Source: Atrichornis clamosus (lineage: Eukaryota > Chordata > Aves > Passeriformes > Menuridae). From it: a stretch of 64,000 nucleotides of DNA. The position numbers and the translations under genes were made by a program. Shown piece after piece: positions 10,478-48,025 of the stretch (positions are counted from its first letter, which is position 1; each line of letters opens with the position of its first letter). The DNA is taken from NCBI GenBank assembly GCA_013400975.1, contig WBMZ01010260.1, positions 27,389 through 91,388 on the forward strand. Direction: 5' to 3'. Below the pieces are notes generated by a model that saw only the letters and a list, made by a program, of their open reading frames with translations, was not told the origin of the DNA and ran no database searches.

Positions 10478-10845
10478 CACAGAATCCCAGAATGGTTTGG
10501 GTTGGAAGAGACCTTAAAGCCCATCCAGTGCCACTCCCTGCCATGGGCAGGGGCACCTCCCACTGTCCCAGGGTGCTCCAAGCCCTGTCCAGCCTGGCCT
10601 TGGACACTTCAGGGATGGGGCAGCCACAGCTTCTCTGGGCACCCTGTGCCAGGGCCTCCCCACCCTCACAGGGAACAATTTCTTCCTAACATTTTATCTA
10701 ACCATGCCCTCTGGCAGTGTGAAGCCATCCCCCCTTGTCCTGTCACTGCATGTATAAAACCCCTCTCTTCTTTATCTAGGATAAAACCTCTATCCCTCCT
10801 TTCTCTGAGCCCCCTTAAGGTACTGGAGGGGGACACTTCACTCAG
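10478..10845 (-). mobile_element. CR1 LINE fragment
   Basis: Read on the plus strand it begins with the reverse complement of the CR1 3' end (cagaatggtttgggttggaa) and continues through 'ccaagccctgtccagcctgg' and 'ccctcacagggaacaatttc'. It is the longest minus-strand CR1 copy outside AFF4. It retains a few hundred bases of 3'-terminal sequence and no open reverse transcriptase frame. Confidence 0.9.
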
Positions 10846-11087
10846 CACTTCGTGTCCTGCTCACCGAGCCTCCCAGAGCTGGGACAGCACCTGTGAAGCT
10901 GTGCCCTGGCAGCTCAGTCACTGCCTGGTTTCACTGCCTTCTGCCCCAGCTGCTCTGCGGAAGGGCAGCAGCTCCCCGGGGCTCTCAGAGGTCCCTGCTC
11001 CTGCTGACAGACAGCTGAGCTGTGTCTGGCCCAGGTGCCAGACCAGTGTCAACAGTGGCACCGGCACCGCGGCCAAGCGCCGGCCCC

Positions 11088-11144
11088 GGGGTCAGGCCCG
11101 CGCTGCGGGGTCAGGCCCGGGCTGCGGGGTCACTCCTGGGCTGC
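11088..11144 (+). repeat. Three-unit 19-bp GC-rich tandem repeat
   Basis: Units at 11088-11106, 11107-11125 and 11126-11144 share ggggtcaggcccgggctgc with few differences. It sits just before a second array with a different unit. Confidence 0.85.
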
Positions 11145-11171
11145 TCCACCTGTTGCCACCCTATTGCTACC

Positions 11172-11325
11172 CTGCCCAGCCATCTCGGGACCTCGCCCGG
11201 CCATCCCAAATCTTCCCAGCCATCCCCTGACACTGCCCAGCCATCCCAAACCTTTCCAGCCATCCTGAACCTTCCCGGCCACCCAAACCCCCACGGCCAT
11301 CCCGACCCTGCCCAGCCATCCTCCA
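11172..11325 (+). repeat. Minisatellite of about eight 18-21 bp units
   Basis: The motif gccatc recurs at 11179, 11200, 11219, 11240, 11259, 11278 (as gccacc), 11296 and 11315, inside units of the form cccagccatcccaaacctt. The units are diverged. Confidence 0.8.
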
Positions 11326-12454
11326 CCTCGGATGCAGGCCCCATTCCCACTGGGGGCTCCTGCTGGACCTGTGGCATTGGGAGTTTGGCCTGTGGGCATT
11401 TCAGACTCTGAACAAGTCTTCACTCTGTTCTCATTTTGATAACAATTAGCAGTGACAACAGAGGAACATTTTGTGTCTGTTCTCACATCTCTGCTGTGGC
11501 CCCTCACTGATCACCAGGAATTGTGGGCATGGAAACAACTGGCTCCATTTTATTCTTTTTCCCCAGTTTCTTGCACAGAGCAGTTTGCTGCCTGGCAGGG
11601 ACATGCTGATGCTGTTAGTGACCCAGAAGGACACACAACAATTTTGATGTACCATCACGAAGTACCAGCCTTCCCCAGCCAAAAAAGCTGAGAGATGATG
11701 ACTTACAGAGGGCTCTGCTGCTGTCCCAAATCCTGTGCTCCATGGATGAATCAGGGCTCCTGCTGCTGCCTTGTCCTCCTTTCTGTTCTACACCAGTGCC
11801 TAGTGGAAACAGCAGAAATTAGAACCTAGCTGCATGAAAAGAAAGGACTCCAAGGGAAAAACAACTGAGATATTCCCAGCCAAATATAAAAGAAACTTTT
11901 TAAATTCAGCTACTTGACACGCCATGATTCACTGTCCCATTTCTCTCCCTTGCTAAGATCCAGGAAGGTGAAATAATGAAAATTTTCCTTCCTCCTCACA
12001 GAGAAGCAGAACAAATAGGACAGAGGAAGGTGTGTAGGAACCATCCTAGGAAGGGAATAATCCAATAGTGGTTGTAATCTATGATGGGAAGGTTTTTCAT
12101 TTAATCCCAGTGAAATTTGGGCTAAGGGGTAATCATCTGACAGCATGGCATTATCTTAATCTAAGTCACTTGCCCTCCACGCTGGCACTTGTGCCTTCAT
12201 ATTAAGCAATCACAGAAATAGAGCCTGTGACATCCAGATCTGTATTTACAATTTGGCTAAAACACAGTTCATTATGCAGTAATTACTTTATTTATAAAGT
12301 ATTTACTTAAAGTAAATTAAAACAGTATGTTCCAAAACCTGCACACGCTGACACAAATAAATTGGAATTCTCTTTATGTCACTCTGCAATCTCAGGCGCC
12401 TTGACCTGACAGATTTGGGGCACATGGGACAGATGTGGGAGCCAGAGAGAAGCA

Positions 12455-12545
12455 CAGCCTGCTTTGGCTTGGAAAGGACCTTAAAGCTCTTCCAGCTGTC
12501 CCCCCCTTCACTAGCCCAGGTTGCTCCAAGCTCCATCCAAGATCC
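12455..12545 (-). mobile_element. Short diverged CR1 fragment
   Basis: The plus strand reads 'ggcttggaaaggaccttaaa' and then 'caggttgctccaagctccat', the reverse complement of the CR1 3' end. Only about 90 bases remain and they are diverged. Confidence 0.7.
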
Positions 12546-13436
12546 CGAAGATCTCACAGGTGAGGAGGAGCGAGACACAAACACTGGGATGGGACAAGCA
12601 GAGAACAGAGCAGATGAGAGGTACCAGCTCTGCTGAAACACTTCTCTCTGCTGCTGCAGTCTCACCCCACAAGGGAAAAACTGAAGCTTCCTCTCAATGA
12701 CAAACAGCTCATCCACATCCATGGGAGCTGCTGGCACCCTTTGGAAGCCTGACAGTGAGTGACACAGCTCAGGGGCAGAGATGGCTCATCCAGGGAAAAC
12801 ATTCTGCACATGGACACCTCAGCTCCAGACAAGCCTGGAGCAGCACCTTCCATTACCTAGAGATGGTTACCTTTGACACCTTCGGATTCCCGGGGAAGGG
12901 CTCTGCGAGTTATCACACCTCTCATTCCCAAACCCCTCTGGAAAGTGTTACACCTGCTTTTTCAGCACTGTCTGCCTGCAAAGGAAGGTTAAGCAACTTC
13001 CTTATGGTTCTTTCCTGCACCAAGAGTGAGAAGCAGAACCAAAAGCACAATCCTCTGCTCCAAATCAGCTTGGCCAGACAACACTCACCCCTGGCTGGCA
13101 AACTCCGAGCTGCACACACTGAGTGGCACAGAAGTTAAAAATGGCTTTTGATCTTGACCATAACAATTTGGGCCAACCCCCCTTTTGCTTACAAATAGAC
13201 CGTGGACTTCTGGTAACATCTTAGGTGGGCTTTAAAAAAAGGAACAGTTGGCACAAGGGGTCAGCACAACTGACCAGACAAAGTACAAGTGGAAGGGGAG
13301 TAAATCATTAGCTCGAGAGCCAGGCCTTGAACCAGATCACTTCAGCAGATGTAGACTTAGCAATTCCCTCTTGCTCCAAAGTGAACTTTGCTCCTGTAAT
13401 AACTGGCAGCTGATGCAACGATAAGAGAATGAAGTC

Positions 13437-13444
13437 TATAAAAA
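13437..13444 (+). promoter_or_regulatory. LEAP2: LEAP2 TATA box
   Basis: TATAAAAA lies 96 bases before the LEAP2 start codon, predicting transcription from about 13467-13470 and a 5' UTR of about 65 bases. A TATA promoter fits a tissue-restricted secreted peptide gene. Confidence 0.65.
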
Positions 13445-13532
13445 TCTAGCTGAAAGCCTGGGAAGTTCTTACTGGAGCTCCTCCTGCCTCCTCTGCCCGC
13501 GGCTGCTCCCACGGACAGCTCCCGCTGGGAAG

Positions 13533-15155
13533 ATGCACTGGTGGAAGGTGATGGCAGCCCTTCTGCTCTGCTCACTGCTGCTCAGCCAGGTAAACCGAGA
13601 CCTTATCCAAATAAACTGCTAGAAATAAACTAGTCAAAGTGCTAATTCAAAGGACAGGCAGTTCAGAAAGCTGTTATGGTTTGCATGGACAACTGGCAGG
13701 AGTCAGAGGTGACAGCAGGGCTTTTTTAGAGGATTCAGCATCATAAAAATGTAGAGTTACTGCCTAGTGAATACTGGGCTCCTCCGAGCCATAACTCAGC
13801 AAGTGATTCTGCCTTCCCTCCCAAGAACATTAAAAACATCACCACTTTTGGTCGCAGTTCTTTGGGTTGGGCTGCAAGCAGTGCTGTAACAGAGGGTGCT
13901 ACCATCTGAAAACCAGCAAGATTTCAAGTGCTTCACTTAAAACTGTGGACCTCAGCAGCAGAACACGGAAGTGCTGCAGCTGCCACGTGTCCCGACGGTC
14001 ACCCTGCTCTGTTCCAGAGCCACGGCGTGTCCCTGTCCCAGAGCCAGCCCCAGGCCCAGCCCCGGGCCCAGCCCCGCAGCCCCCGGCAGCGGCGGATGAC
14101 GCCCTTCTGGAGAGGGGTGTCCCTGCGACCCATCGGAGCCTCGTGCAGGGACAACAGCGAGTGCCTCACCATGCTCTGCAGGTAACCACGCTGGCAGGGG
14201 GGACGGAAAGGAAGTGCCCACTTGGCCTCGTCCAAACGGGATCCAGAGGTCACTCTGTGCATAAAAAAAGATACCAGGAATAGGGACGGGGCAACAGGCT
14301 CAGACTCTTTGGTAAGCAGCGCAAACAGAGCAGAGTCCAGGGCTCTCGAGGGCCAGTCTCAGTCCTTTCACTGCAACCCCAAATAACCTGGCTGTGCAAC
14401 AAGAACAGAGCACTCCAGACAGCTTTTGGGCGACCACTTACAGGCCTTAACATTAATCCTTCCTAAAGCCAATACTGCTCCCTTGAAAGAATCTATTAAT
14501 GAAAAATGAAAAAGCATGTATTAATATCTTACCGTAAATTAATCAGTTTAAGATGATTATTTAAGCTCATGGCTTAAAAAAACAACTATAATATCAGAAG
14601 CTATTTAGTTCTCATGAGACATGAGCAAATTGTCCAAGTACATAGTTAAACTGATTAGTTAAAATTACTACTTAGTGACTGAAAGGTGATTTTGTGTGAC
14701 ACCAAAACACGTACACCAGAAATCACAGACAGGGGAGAACAGAAATCATTTATAGCTGAATAGCAGAAATGGCTACGTATATCCTATTATTAATGAATAT
14801 TATTATAAATAAGATTATTTTATATTATAAATAAATAGGATAAAAAACTAAACAGAACAGGCTGGTTGGGCTGCTGTGTTTGAAATGCATCACTGGGTTC
14901 CGCTGACTCCCAGAGCTGAGCTGGAACAGCAGCTCCAGGCAGGTACAGCCAGAACAGGAGCAGCTGTTCCCCATCCCTCCAGTGCACTGACCCTGGGCAG
15001 CAGCACTGTGGGGTTCTGGTGTGAAGCAAAGACCAAAAAACGCATCCAGACTGAAAACTGGAAGTGACTGCAGTGGCAGTTCCAGCTCCCAGTGGCTCAT
15101 GATGGGTTTTTTTTCCAGAAAAAACCGCTGCCTCCTCTCCACGGCCTCGGCGTGA
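13533..15155 (+). CDS. LEAP2: Liver-expressed antimicrobial peptide 2 precursor, three coding exons
   Basis: Coding exons 13533-13589, 14018-14181 and 15119-15155 join in phase into 85 residues (human about 77). Exon 1 is nearly all signal peptide ([14 protein letters not shown]). Exon 2 encodes a Gln/Pro-rich pro-region, a furin-type site RQRR (42-45) and most of the mature peptide. Exon 3 supplies the end. The mature peptide is residues 46-85, 40 long as in human, and opens with [17 protein letters not shown]. Its four cysteines are at mature positions 17, 23, 28 and 33, spaced as in the family, where 17-28 and 23-33 form disulfides. LEAP2 is a secreted cationic peptide of liver and gut, first described as antimicrobial and later as an antagonist/inverse agonist of the ghrelin receptor through its N-terminus, which is intact here. 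The pro-region is longer than usual (see findings). Confidence 0.96.
13590..14017 (+). other. LEAP2: LEAP2 intron 1
   Basis: This 428-base phase-0 intron separates the signal-peptide exon from the pro-region and mature-peptide exon (CAG|GTAAAC donor, TTCCAG acceptor). No repeat is recognised in it. Confidence 0.9.
14182..15118 (+). other. LEAP2: LEAP2 intron 2
   Basis: This 937-base intron splits the codon for mature residue 29 (AG|GTAACC donor, TTTTTTTTCCAG acceptor). Its middle, about 14460-14850, is strongly AT-rich, with simple TAT/AATAA runs near 14780-14840. Confidence 0.88.
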
Positions 15156-15357
15156 GCTGGCACCAAGAGCACCCTGCACTGTTACTGCTGACCATGCTCC
15201 ACACACTTGGGATGTATTTATTGACTGCTGAGAAGCTGCCAGGGCCTCGAGCAATCACTGTATTTAATATTTTGGCCACATGTGCTGATAAAAGGACTTC
15301 AGAGCTCGAGAGCATCTCCTCCCGTGGCTGTGCCTCAGGAGGCCTCTGGCCAAGCTC

Positions 15358-15363
15358 AATAAA
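15358..15363 (+). terminator. LEAP2: LEAP2 poly(A) signal
   Basis: AATAAA lies 203 bases after the stop codon, and a strong TTTGGGTTTTTTTGTAATG downstream element begins about 25 bases later. Confidence 0.8.
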
Positions 15364-16020
15364 AGGGCTCTGCATCTCCTGCTCGTTTGGGTTTTTTTGT
15401 AATGTTTCCTATTATTTATTTGAAGGTGTGAATTAAAATATATATATATTCAGCAAAGCAGCTTGGTTTGCCTTGTATCTTGAGCAAAGTGGACGCTGAG
15501 GGCAGAGCTGGGCTCAGTTCCAGCAGGACTTTGGACATTTCTCCTTCCACCTGGCAGAGCATGAAGTAGATCAGGCTCCATCTCCTCCCAGCTGAGCTCT
15601 TATCAGTCCTCAGATAAAAGCCTGTTAGAAAGAGGGAGCCAAACTGATAACACTGATAGCAATTCCAATATCCCAAATATATCCAGCGATAAGTGGAAGG
15701 AAGACTATTTACTTTTAATTACTTCTAATCAAATTTACTTAAATACATGTCCTAGACTGACTTTTGCCACTGACCTTATCTCCCATTTTAAAATAAATTG
15801 ATCAAAATGCTCTTTTGATCTGTTGGATGTCAACTTGAAGGGCTGAAAGACAAAACAAAGCACTTTGGATTAAATATCAGCAAATCTGGACACACACACT
15901 GGGTGCTACTTTTGTTACACAGAGCAATAGGACCAAAACAAGAAAATTCTCCCTGAAATGCACTTCCAGGGAGGAGAAGGCCCACGAAACAGATACAAGC
16001 ACAGGGGGTTGGAAGTTTAA
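15364..16020. other. LEAP2-AFF4 convergent intergenic gap
   Basis: This gap of about 660 bases separates the LEAP2 poly(A) signal from the probable AFF4 poly(A) signal. It is AT-rich with no gene. It includes a short (TA)n run at 15438-15449. Confidence 0.7.
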
Positions 16021-19000
16021 TACAGAAAATCTATTTGATATTTATTAAACTTAGTTTCTCCAGTTACAGTTTTGCATTGTACAAAGCATTTTAATGACAC
16101 AGTAGTTAAAAAGATCTTTACAAATTGAAATGTGATACCCTTTTCTCCAAATATTTTAATTGCCATAAATTTGTTTAAAAATACACATTAAACGCATGTT
16201 TCAGACACTAAACTTTCTATAATCTCAATACCACAAAATACATAGAATATACTATACAGATGTGGAAAAAATCTAGTTAGTATATAATACTTTGCTCACC
16301 ATTAACAGCTTTATTACGTGAAATGCACATACTGACTTAGAAATCCTAATTTTGAGCCCCAAAGTACCCTTTGAAATTTCAAATGTATTGCAACAAATAA
16401 AATCACAGTTTGTTTCTTTTTTTTTTTTCAGGTTTTGGTTGAAGACAGATGCCCAAATCTTTTGATAGAAAACAAAATGTAACACATGGACTTGTCATGT
16501 ACAAAGCATAAAACAGAGACATCCCATTAGTTACTAACAGTACCTTTCTGTAGGATTAATCAGGGCTTCATTTATAAGTGACAGGTTAAAAGTTACCTCC
16601 CCCCCAGCCCTCCCCCAAAAGAAAAACCCCTTCTTCACCAAATAATAATTTCAAATAAGATAAAGGATTTTTAATAAATATATAAGCACTTTATCCTCCA
16701 TATACAAAATTTTTTTAAAACAATTTAAAAGGGGGACCAGATACAAATGTCAGGAACTGTGCTTGGAAAGTCATGCCTGGTCCTTAGAGTTGAGTTTGGG
16801 ATGTGGAATGCCAAGGCAGCCCCGGCCCCAGCCCAGCACAGGGAGAGAAAGCTGGAGACAGGGAGCACTGCCCCGGGAATGGGCACATTCCATGAGGTTT
16901 CCAGGTGAAATTAAGACAGGGGCAGCACAGACAGCCCAGCTCACCCTGTGGAATTGCTCCCGCCGTGGAGCCCCTGGAGCAGCTCCCGAGGGCACCACAC
17001 ACCACAGTTCCCCACTTCCCTGCGTGGGAAACCCTCTCCTGGAACAGCTCTGCATCTGGGCGAGCCAAAGCCGTGGCTGCTCTCTGTCCTTCAGGATGTC
17101 CAGCCCTGACCTCACTGCTTGGAAACGCGGCGTTTTCCAGAACCCTGACACCACACGGGGAAGTGGCAACCCTGACCCCAGGGTTTGGTGGAAAGGTAAG
17201 AATTTGGAAGCTGTTTACTCCCCAATGGGTAACTCAAACTTGACTTGCTCAGGCCCTTGTGGATCTGCCTCAATAGAAACACTGCAGTGACAGCAAAGAT
17301 CTGTTCAGAAAATGACATTAAATACAGCAAAGGTAGTTTCTATCTCTTTCCAGCAGCTTGCCATTTGGGCAAACTCCATAATTCTCTGCCTACGGCTTTA
17401 TTTTACTTGCCCCAGGCAAGTGCTACATCATTCCCATAAATTCTGACTCTCTGTGTGTTGGGGCCATTCATAAATACATTTCAGGGCATTTTTTGTTACC
17501 ACAGCAATCAAGCCTCAGCAATCTAAAGGAATATACATTGCACTCCTGGATAATATGCAATATTTATCACCAATAAGATGGTGACTCAGCACTCAATAAA
17601 TAATATATCAATATAGTCAGTTGCACCATAATCTAAAAACAAGTATAACATATACTTTGGACAGACTGAGTCATAGATATATACATATATATTAAAAGAC
17701 ACATACAATACAAATTGCATACTGCCATCGAAGCCAAGGAGAGCCGTCCGTCTGCTCTGCTTTATGGCTGAGATTCAAATCAAAAAGAAAACTCTCGGGC
17801 TGGTTTACTCTGGTGTCCTGAAGATTTGTTTGGGATTCTAAATGGTTTGCACCTTTATCACCTGGAACCTGCAAGTCTGAGAGCAAAGTCAAACAGCACA
17901 GACAGCTGAGCAAGCCTAGTCTGATTGAGCCAGTTTTAAAGATTCACCAACTGGGGCCATGATCAGCAAGGGAATTACAATTACGGTGTTGATATGTACT
18001 CATACACATTCCCTGACCAGGGAATCATTTGGGAAGCCAGGACTGGGGAGTACCTCCTTAGTCACTTCTGTGACCTGCACTCCCTCCGTGGTGCTGGGAG
18101 CTGCCGAGGACAGGGACAGAGCCCTCCTACTCTGGCAGAGGGATGGAAGCCTAGGACGTACTTGCTTTTTTTGTGGCTATAAAATCTGATCAAGTACAAA
18201 ACTTTCCTCTTGGAAACAAGGGTCAATCCCAAATTAAGATATGCTTTTGGAATGGTGAGGTTTAAACTGATCTGTTTGCACCAGCCCCAGGTGCACGAGG
18301 CATTTCCTATCCATCCCCTGCACGGACACAACACCTGGGACAGCACTCCAGAGGATATCCCACCACGGAGGTCACCCTTCAGGTGGGACACTTCCAACAG
18401 CTCAGGTCCACATTTTGACACGATGCAAAAAAGCCTTCTGGTTGTTTGAAGCCAATTGCTAAGATCCACTGATCTAGGGATAAGCGATGCGTTTGGAAGA
18501 GACCAATTGAGCGTGACACCAAAAGGTATTTGTGGGACTCTAGTTAAGGAAAAGAAATTCCCAGAGATGAGACCATTCCTGCTGACAGCAATGGTGACTG
18601 TGCACAAAGGAGCAAGCCAAGAACAGCCACGCTGGCTAGTGCAGCACTACACACAGACCCACCCATGAATGCAACTTCTACGAAGGTATTTCTCAGCGTC
18701 AGAGGTGTGCGAGGCACTTCAGAGGAGGAAAGGAAACACAGCTGACAGTGTCCCATGCCCACGGCGGGGAGTCTGAGGGTACAGAGTTCTGTCTCCAACA
18801 GCAAAGACTAACAGAAACGTGACCTTGCACAGTGATTCCATAAAAAGGATGCTCCGACAGACCTGAAGAGCCGACTCAGGGAAAAGCACAGGTCTGTTCC
18901 CAGGTATCCATCCGGACGTAGCAAAGCTTTTCTGGAAGTACAAAACACGCTGGGACGCAAAGGAAGCTCTACGAATATGCAGCTACCTTGTAGTAGGTTA

Positions 19001-20823
19001 CTAATTTGCAAAACTTCTAAACTCTTAAAGCCCATAGGACATACTGCAGTACTAAGGAGCGTAGAATTCTATTCCTTCTCTCGAGGTTGCCGTGATTTTG
19101 GCACTTAACTACACCTACACAAAAAATTTAGTGCAATAATTTTCCTGAACATGCACGTTCATATCTGGTACAGAATAAAGGGTTCAATGGGAGAGAAAAC
19201 AAAGCAGCATTCCACAATCTCACTCCAAAGGATTCAGAGCTGGACTCTTGGGAAGGAGACCACCGCGACGAGTCAGTTTGTGTGACGGACACTGGGACTT
19301 TGAAAAAGGAAATGGAATTTTACCCAAGTACTGCAGAAGACCACTGCATACAGTATACCTGGTCCTGCTGTAAAACATCTTGTAAACAGTTCATAAAATC
19401 TTCATCTAAAAGTAAGGCATAAGGCACACCAGACATGTTGGGGGCACTAAGCAATACTGAAAGCAGTAGCATTTGAAACCTTTTATTCAGACAAGCACCT
19501 CACGTGGAAAGGTACTTTGGTTTGCACTCTGAGAGGGGCCAACTGCAGCTCCACCAAGCCTTTGTGTGGCACCCAGTGGCTCCCTCAGGAGTGGACATTG
19601 TGTGACAGGAACGGGCCCTTCCTTAGCACGGGGTAAAGCCAAGTTTTCCATCCATCCTGCACCAGAACAGTCGTTCCTGCAGGAGCAGCTGTGCTCCCAC
19701 CCCACGGTGGCTGCTGCACTGCCAGCCTGTAGTGTCCATCACCCAGCAGACCCTAAGAGGACAAAAATGGACCTCGAGTTCTACTAAAGATTCCTGGTTT
19801 CTCAGTCAATGGAAAAGATGCAAATGACAGTTCTGGTAGGAATTTAACTACCGTTGGGGTTTGAACCACGAAGTTCCCCGATTTTGTAACTGTCAAAAAG
19901 TGACAAGCACGGAAACAAAAGGTATTTGAAATGAAGAGATGCAAAAAAAGCACGAGATTGTCCTTTTCCAAAGCCTTTCCTGCTTGCATCGCACCCATCA
20001 GACTGAAGGTCATTCCTACACCATTACTTGGACGTTACATTAAATGCAATTACTGTAATGTTTTGTGATTGTTATAGTGTTAATCCATGGCTTGAAGCTG
20101 CCTTGGAAACAATCCAAGTCAGATCCAGCTAAATATTTTTCCATATAAATTTCTTTATAATTCATTTAAATGAAGTATCTCAATACGTAGAAGAATATCT
20201 GGAACTTTTCTATTTAGTACAAATTCTGCAATAATAAATCTGTAGTTGTCATTTATTAGTCGACTCATAGGCATTAGGCATGAGAAGTATGGTGTCCCTA
20301 CATGTTAGAACCTATCAACCCTAGTTCCTTTTACAGGCTCTACCACCACAAGACATTACAGAGTAACAAAGCTCACAAAGTACTTAAATAAAGTGTCTAG
20401 GTTTAATTTCTAAGTACTCAAAAGGGAAAATTTAGGGAAAACGATATAGCTAAAATCAGCCCCAAAAGGGGCTCTTCAAAATTAAAATTAAAAAAATTAA
20501 AATAAATAGGATTTCAACTGACTATTCATGTATTGTGACTGGAATTCCAATGATCTATCCATGACAGATCAGCAAAACTACACCTTTTCTGTAGGAAATT
20601 TTCAAATATTTAAATAACTTAAACCGGGAATACTGACGAAGTCCATGAACCGGCTGATTTGGGGTTAAACACAAAACACAAATGAGGATGGGAGACGTGG
20701 GAAAGCATTCCTTGCTCTTAGTGTCAACTAAGCAATGTGTTATGGCAGTCTTCCTTATCGACATGACACAGTGTTGTGGAGAGGAGTCAGAGGCAGCTGA
20801 AGAAGGGGCTGGGCCGGGGTCCC
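16020..20823 (-). other. AFF4: AFF4 3' UTR
   Basis: The minus strand after the AFF4 stop has no splice-compatible coding continuation for 4.8 kb. The most distal good AATAAA on the minus strand is TTTATT at 16041-16046 on the plus strand, followed by a TG/T-containing stretch. Alternative hexamers lie at 16310-16315, 19482-19487 and 20252-20257, so shorter 3' UTR forms are possible. AFF4 messages are known to have multi-kilobase 3' UTRs. The exact 3' end is inferred. Confidence 0.75.
16041..16046 (-). terminator. AFF4: Probable distal AFF4 poly(A) signal
   Basis: Plus-strand TTTATT reads AATAAA on the minus strand. It is the last hexamer before the LEAP2 end that leaves a plausible gap, and a T/G-containing element follows within about 40 bases. 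Confidence 0.6.
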
Positions 20824-47195
<26,372 letters not shown>

Positions 47196-47872
47196 TCAGC
47201 CCCCTACAAAGGGCTGTAACCCCCAGTCAGCAGCTGGCTTCTAACAGGGAAACTTTATGCAGCAATAAAAAAAAATTGGAAAAAAAATCCACCAAGTCCT
47301 CAGGCAAGTAACTATTTCAAATCATTTCACCCGCTCGACTCATTTCGGTTCCAGCCCACGCTGAACATCTCCCATTCATTTCTAAAATACCTTTTCTCCC
47401 CCACATCCCCCAGATGTTCTGCCATCCCCCCACCCATTCAGTGCTTGACTTCTCCTGCAGATTAGGGTTATTTTTGGTGCTGACATACCTTTTTTTGGCA
47501 CCCGTTCTCCAACATATTCTAACCTCAAGCTTTGATGTGGTTTCCAGGTCTCTCTCCCTTCCCTGACTCCCAAAAGGCATTTCTACTCAAAGCAGTAATT
47601 TCAGGGAAGTTCTGGCAATATTGCACCTTTTGCCTTGGACCATATCCTCCTACTGCAAAAATGCAGATGAAAAACCTGCCAATCTCCCTTCTTAACAAAT
47701 TTTACTCTGCAGTTTGGTCTTGCTGCTTGTGTTAACAGAAATACGTCAAATTCTTGCAAAACACACATACACAAAAGTTGGAAAAGATTCCCTCTGAGCT
47801 TGATACAGCACTGGGACATAAAGGGGTAAACAAAATGAGATGATAAATAAGGTGCTACTGACTCCTTTCATG

Positions 47873-48025
47873 TCGAATCCCAGACTGGTTTGGGTTAGGA
47901 GGAACCCTAAATCCCATCCAGTCCCACCCCTGCCATGGGCAGGGACACCTTCCACTGTCCCAGGTTATTCCAAGTCCCATCCAACCTGGCCTTGGACACT
48001 TCCAGGGATGGGGCAGCCACAACAT
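47873..48025 (-). mobile_element. CR1 LINE fragment in AFF4 intron 1
   Basis: The plus strand reads 'cagactggtttgggttagga', then 'ccatgggcagggacacctt' and 'ggccttggacacttccaggg'. This is a short 3'-terminal piece in the sense orientation of AFF4. Confidence 0.9.

Larger units (their letters stand above)
9105..13436. other. UQCRQ-LEAP2 intergenic region
   Basis: I see no coding exon. The region contains CR1 fragments at 9518-9757 (+), 10478-10845 (-) and 12455-12545 (-), and GC-rich tandem arrays at 11088-11144 and 11172-11325. Its open frames are read-throughs of these repeats. The last few hundred bases are presumably the LEAP2 upstream control region. Confidence 0.7.

Noticed and set aside
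10502..11230. 242-codon plus-strand open frame between UQCRQ and LEAP2
   Set aside because: It reads through an inverted CR1 fragment and then a GC-rich tandem array; the translation is repeat-derived.
16763..17290. 175-codon plus-strand open frame inside the AFF4 3' UTR
   Set aside because: It has no recognisable domain or promoter, it lies antisense to a long UTR, and overlapping frames on both strands are also open.
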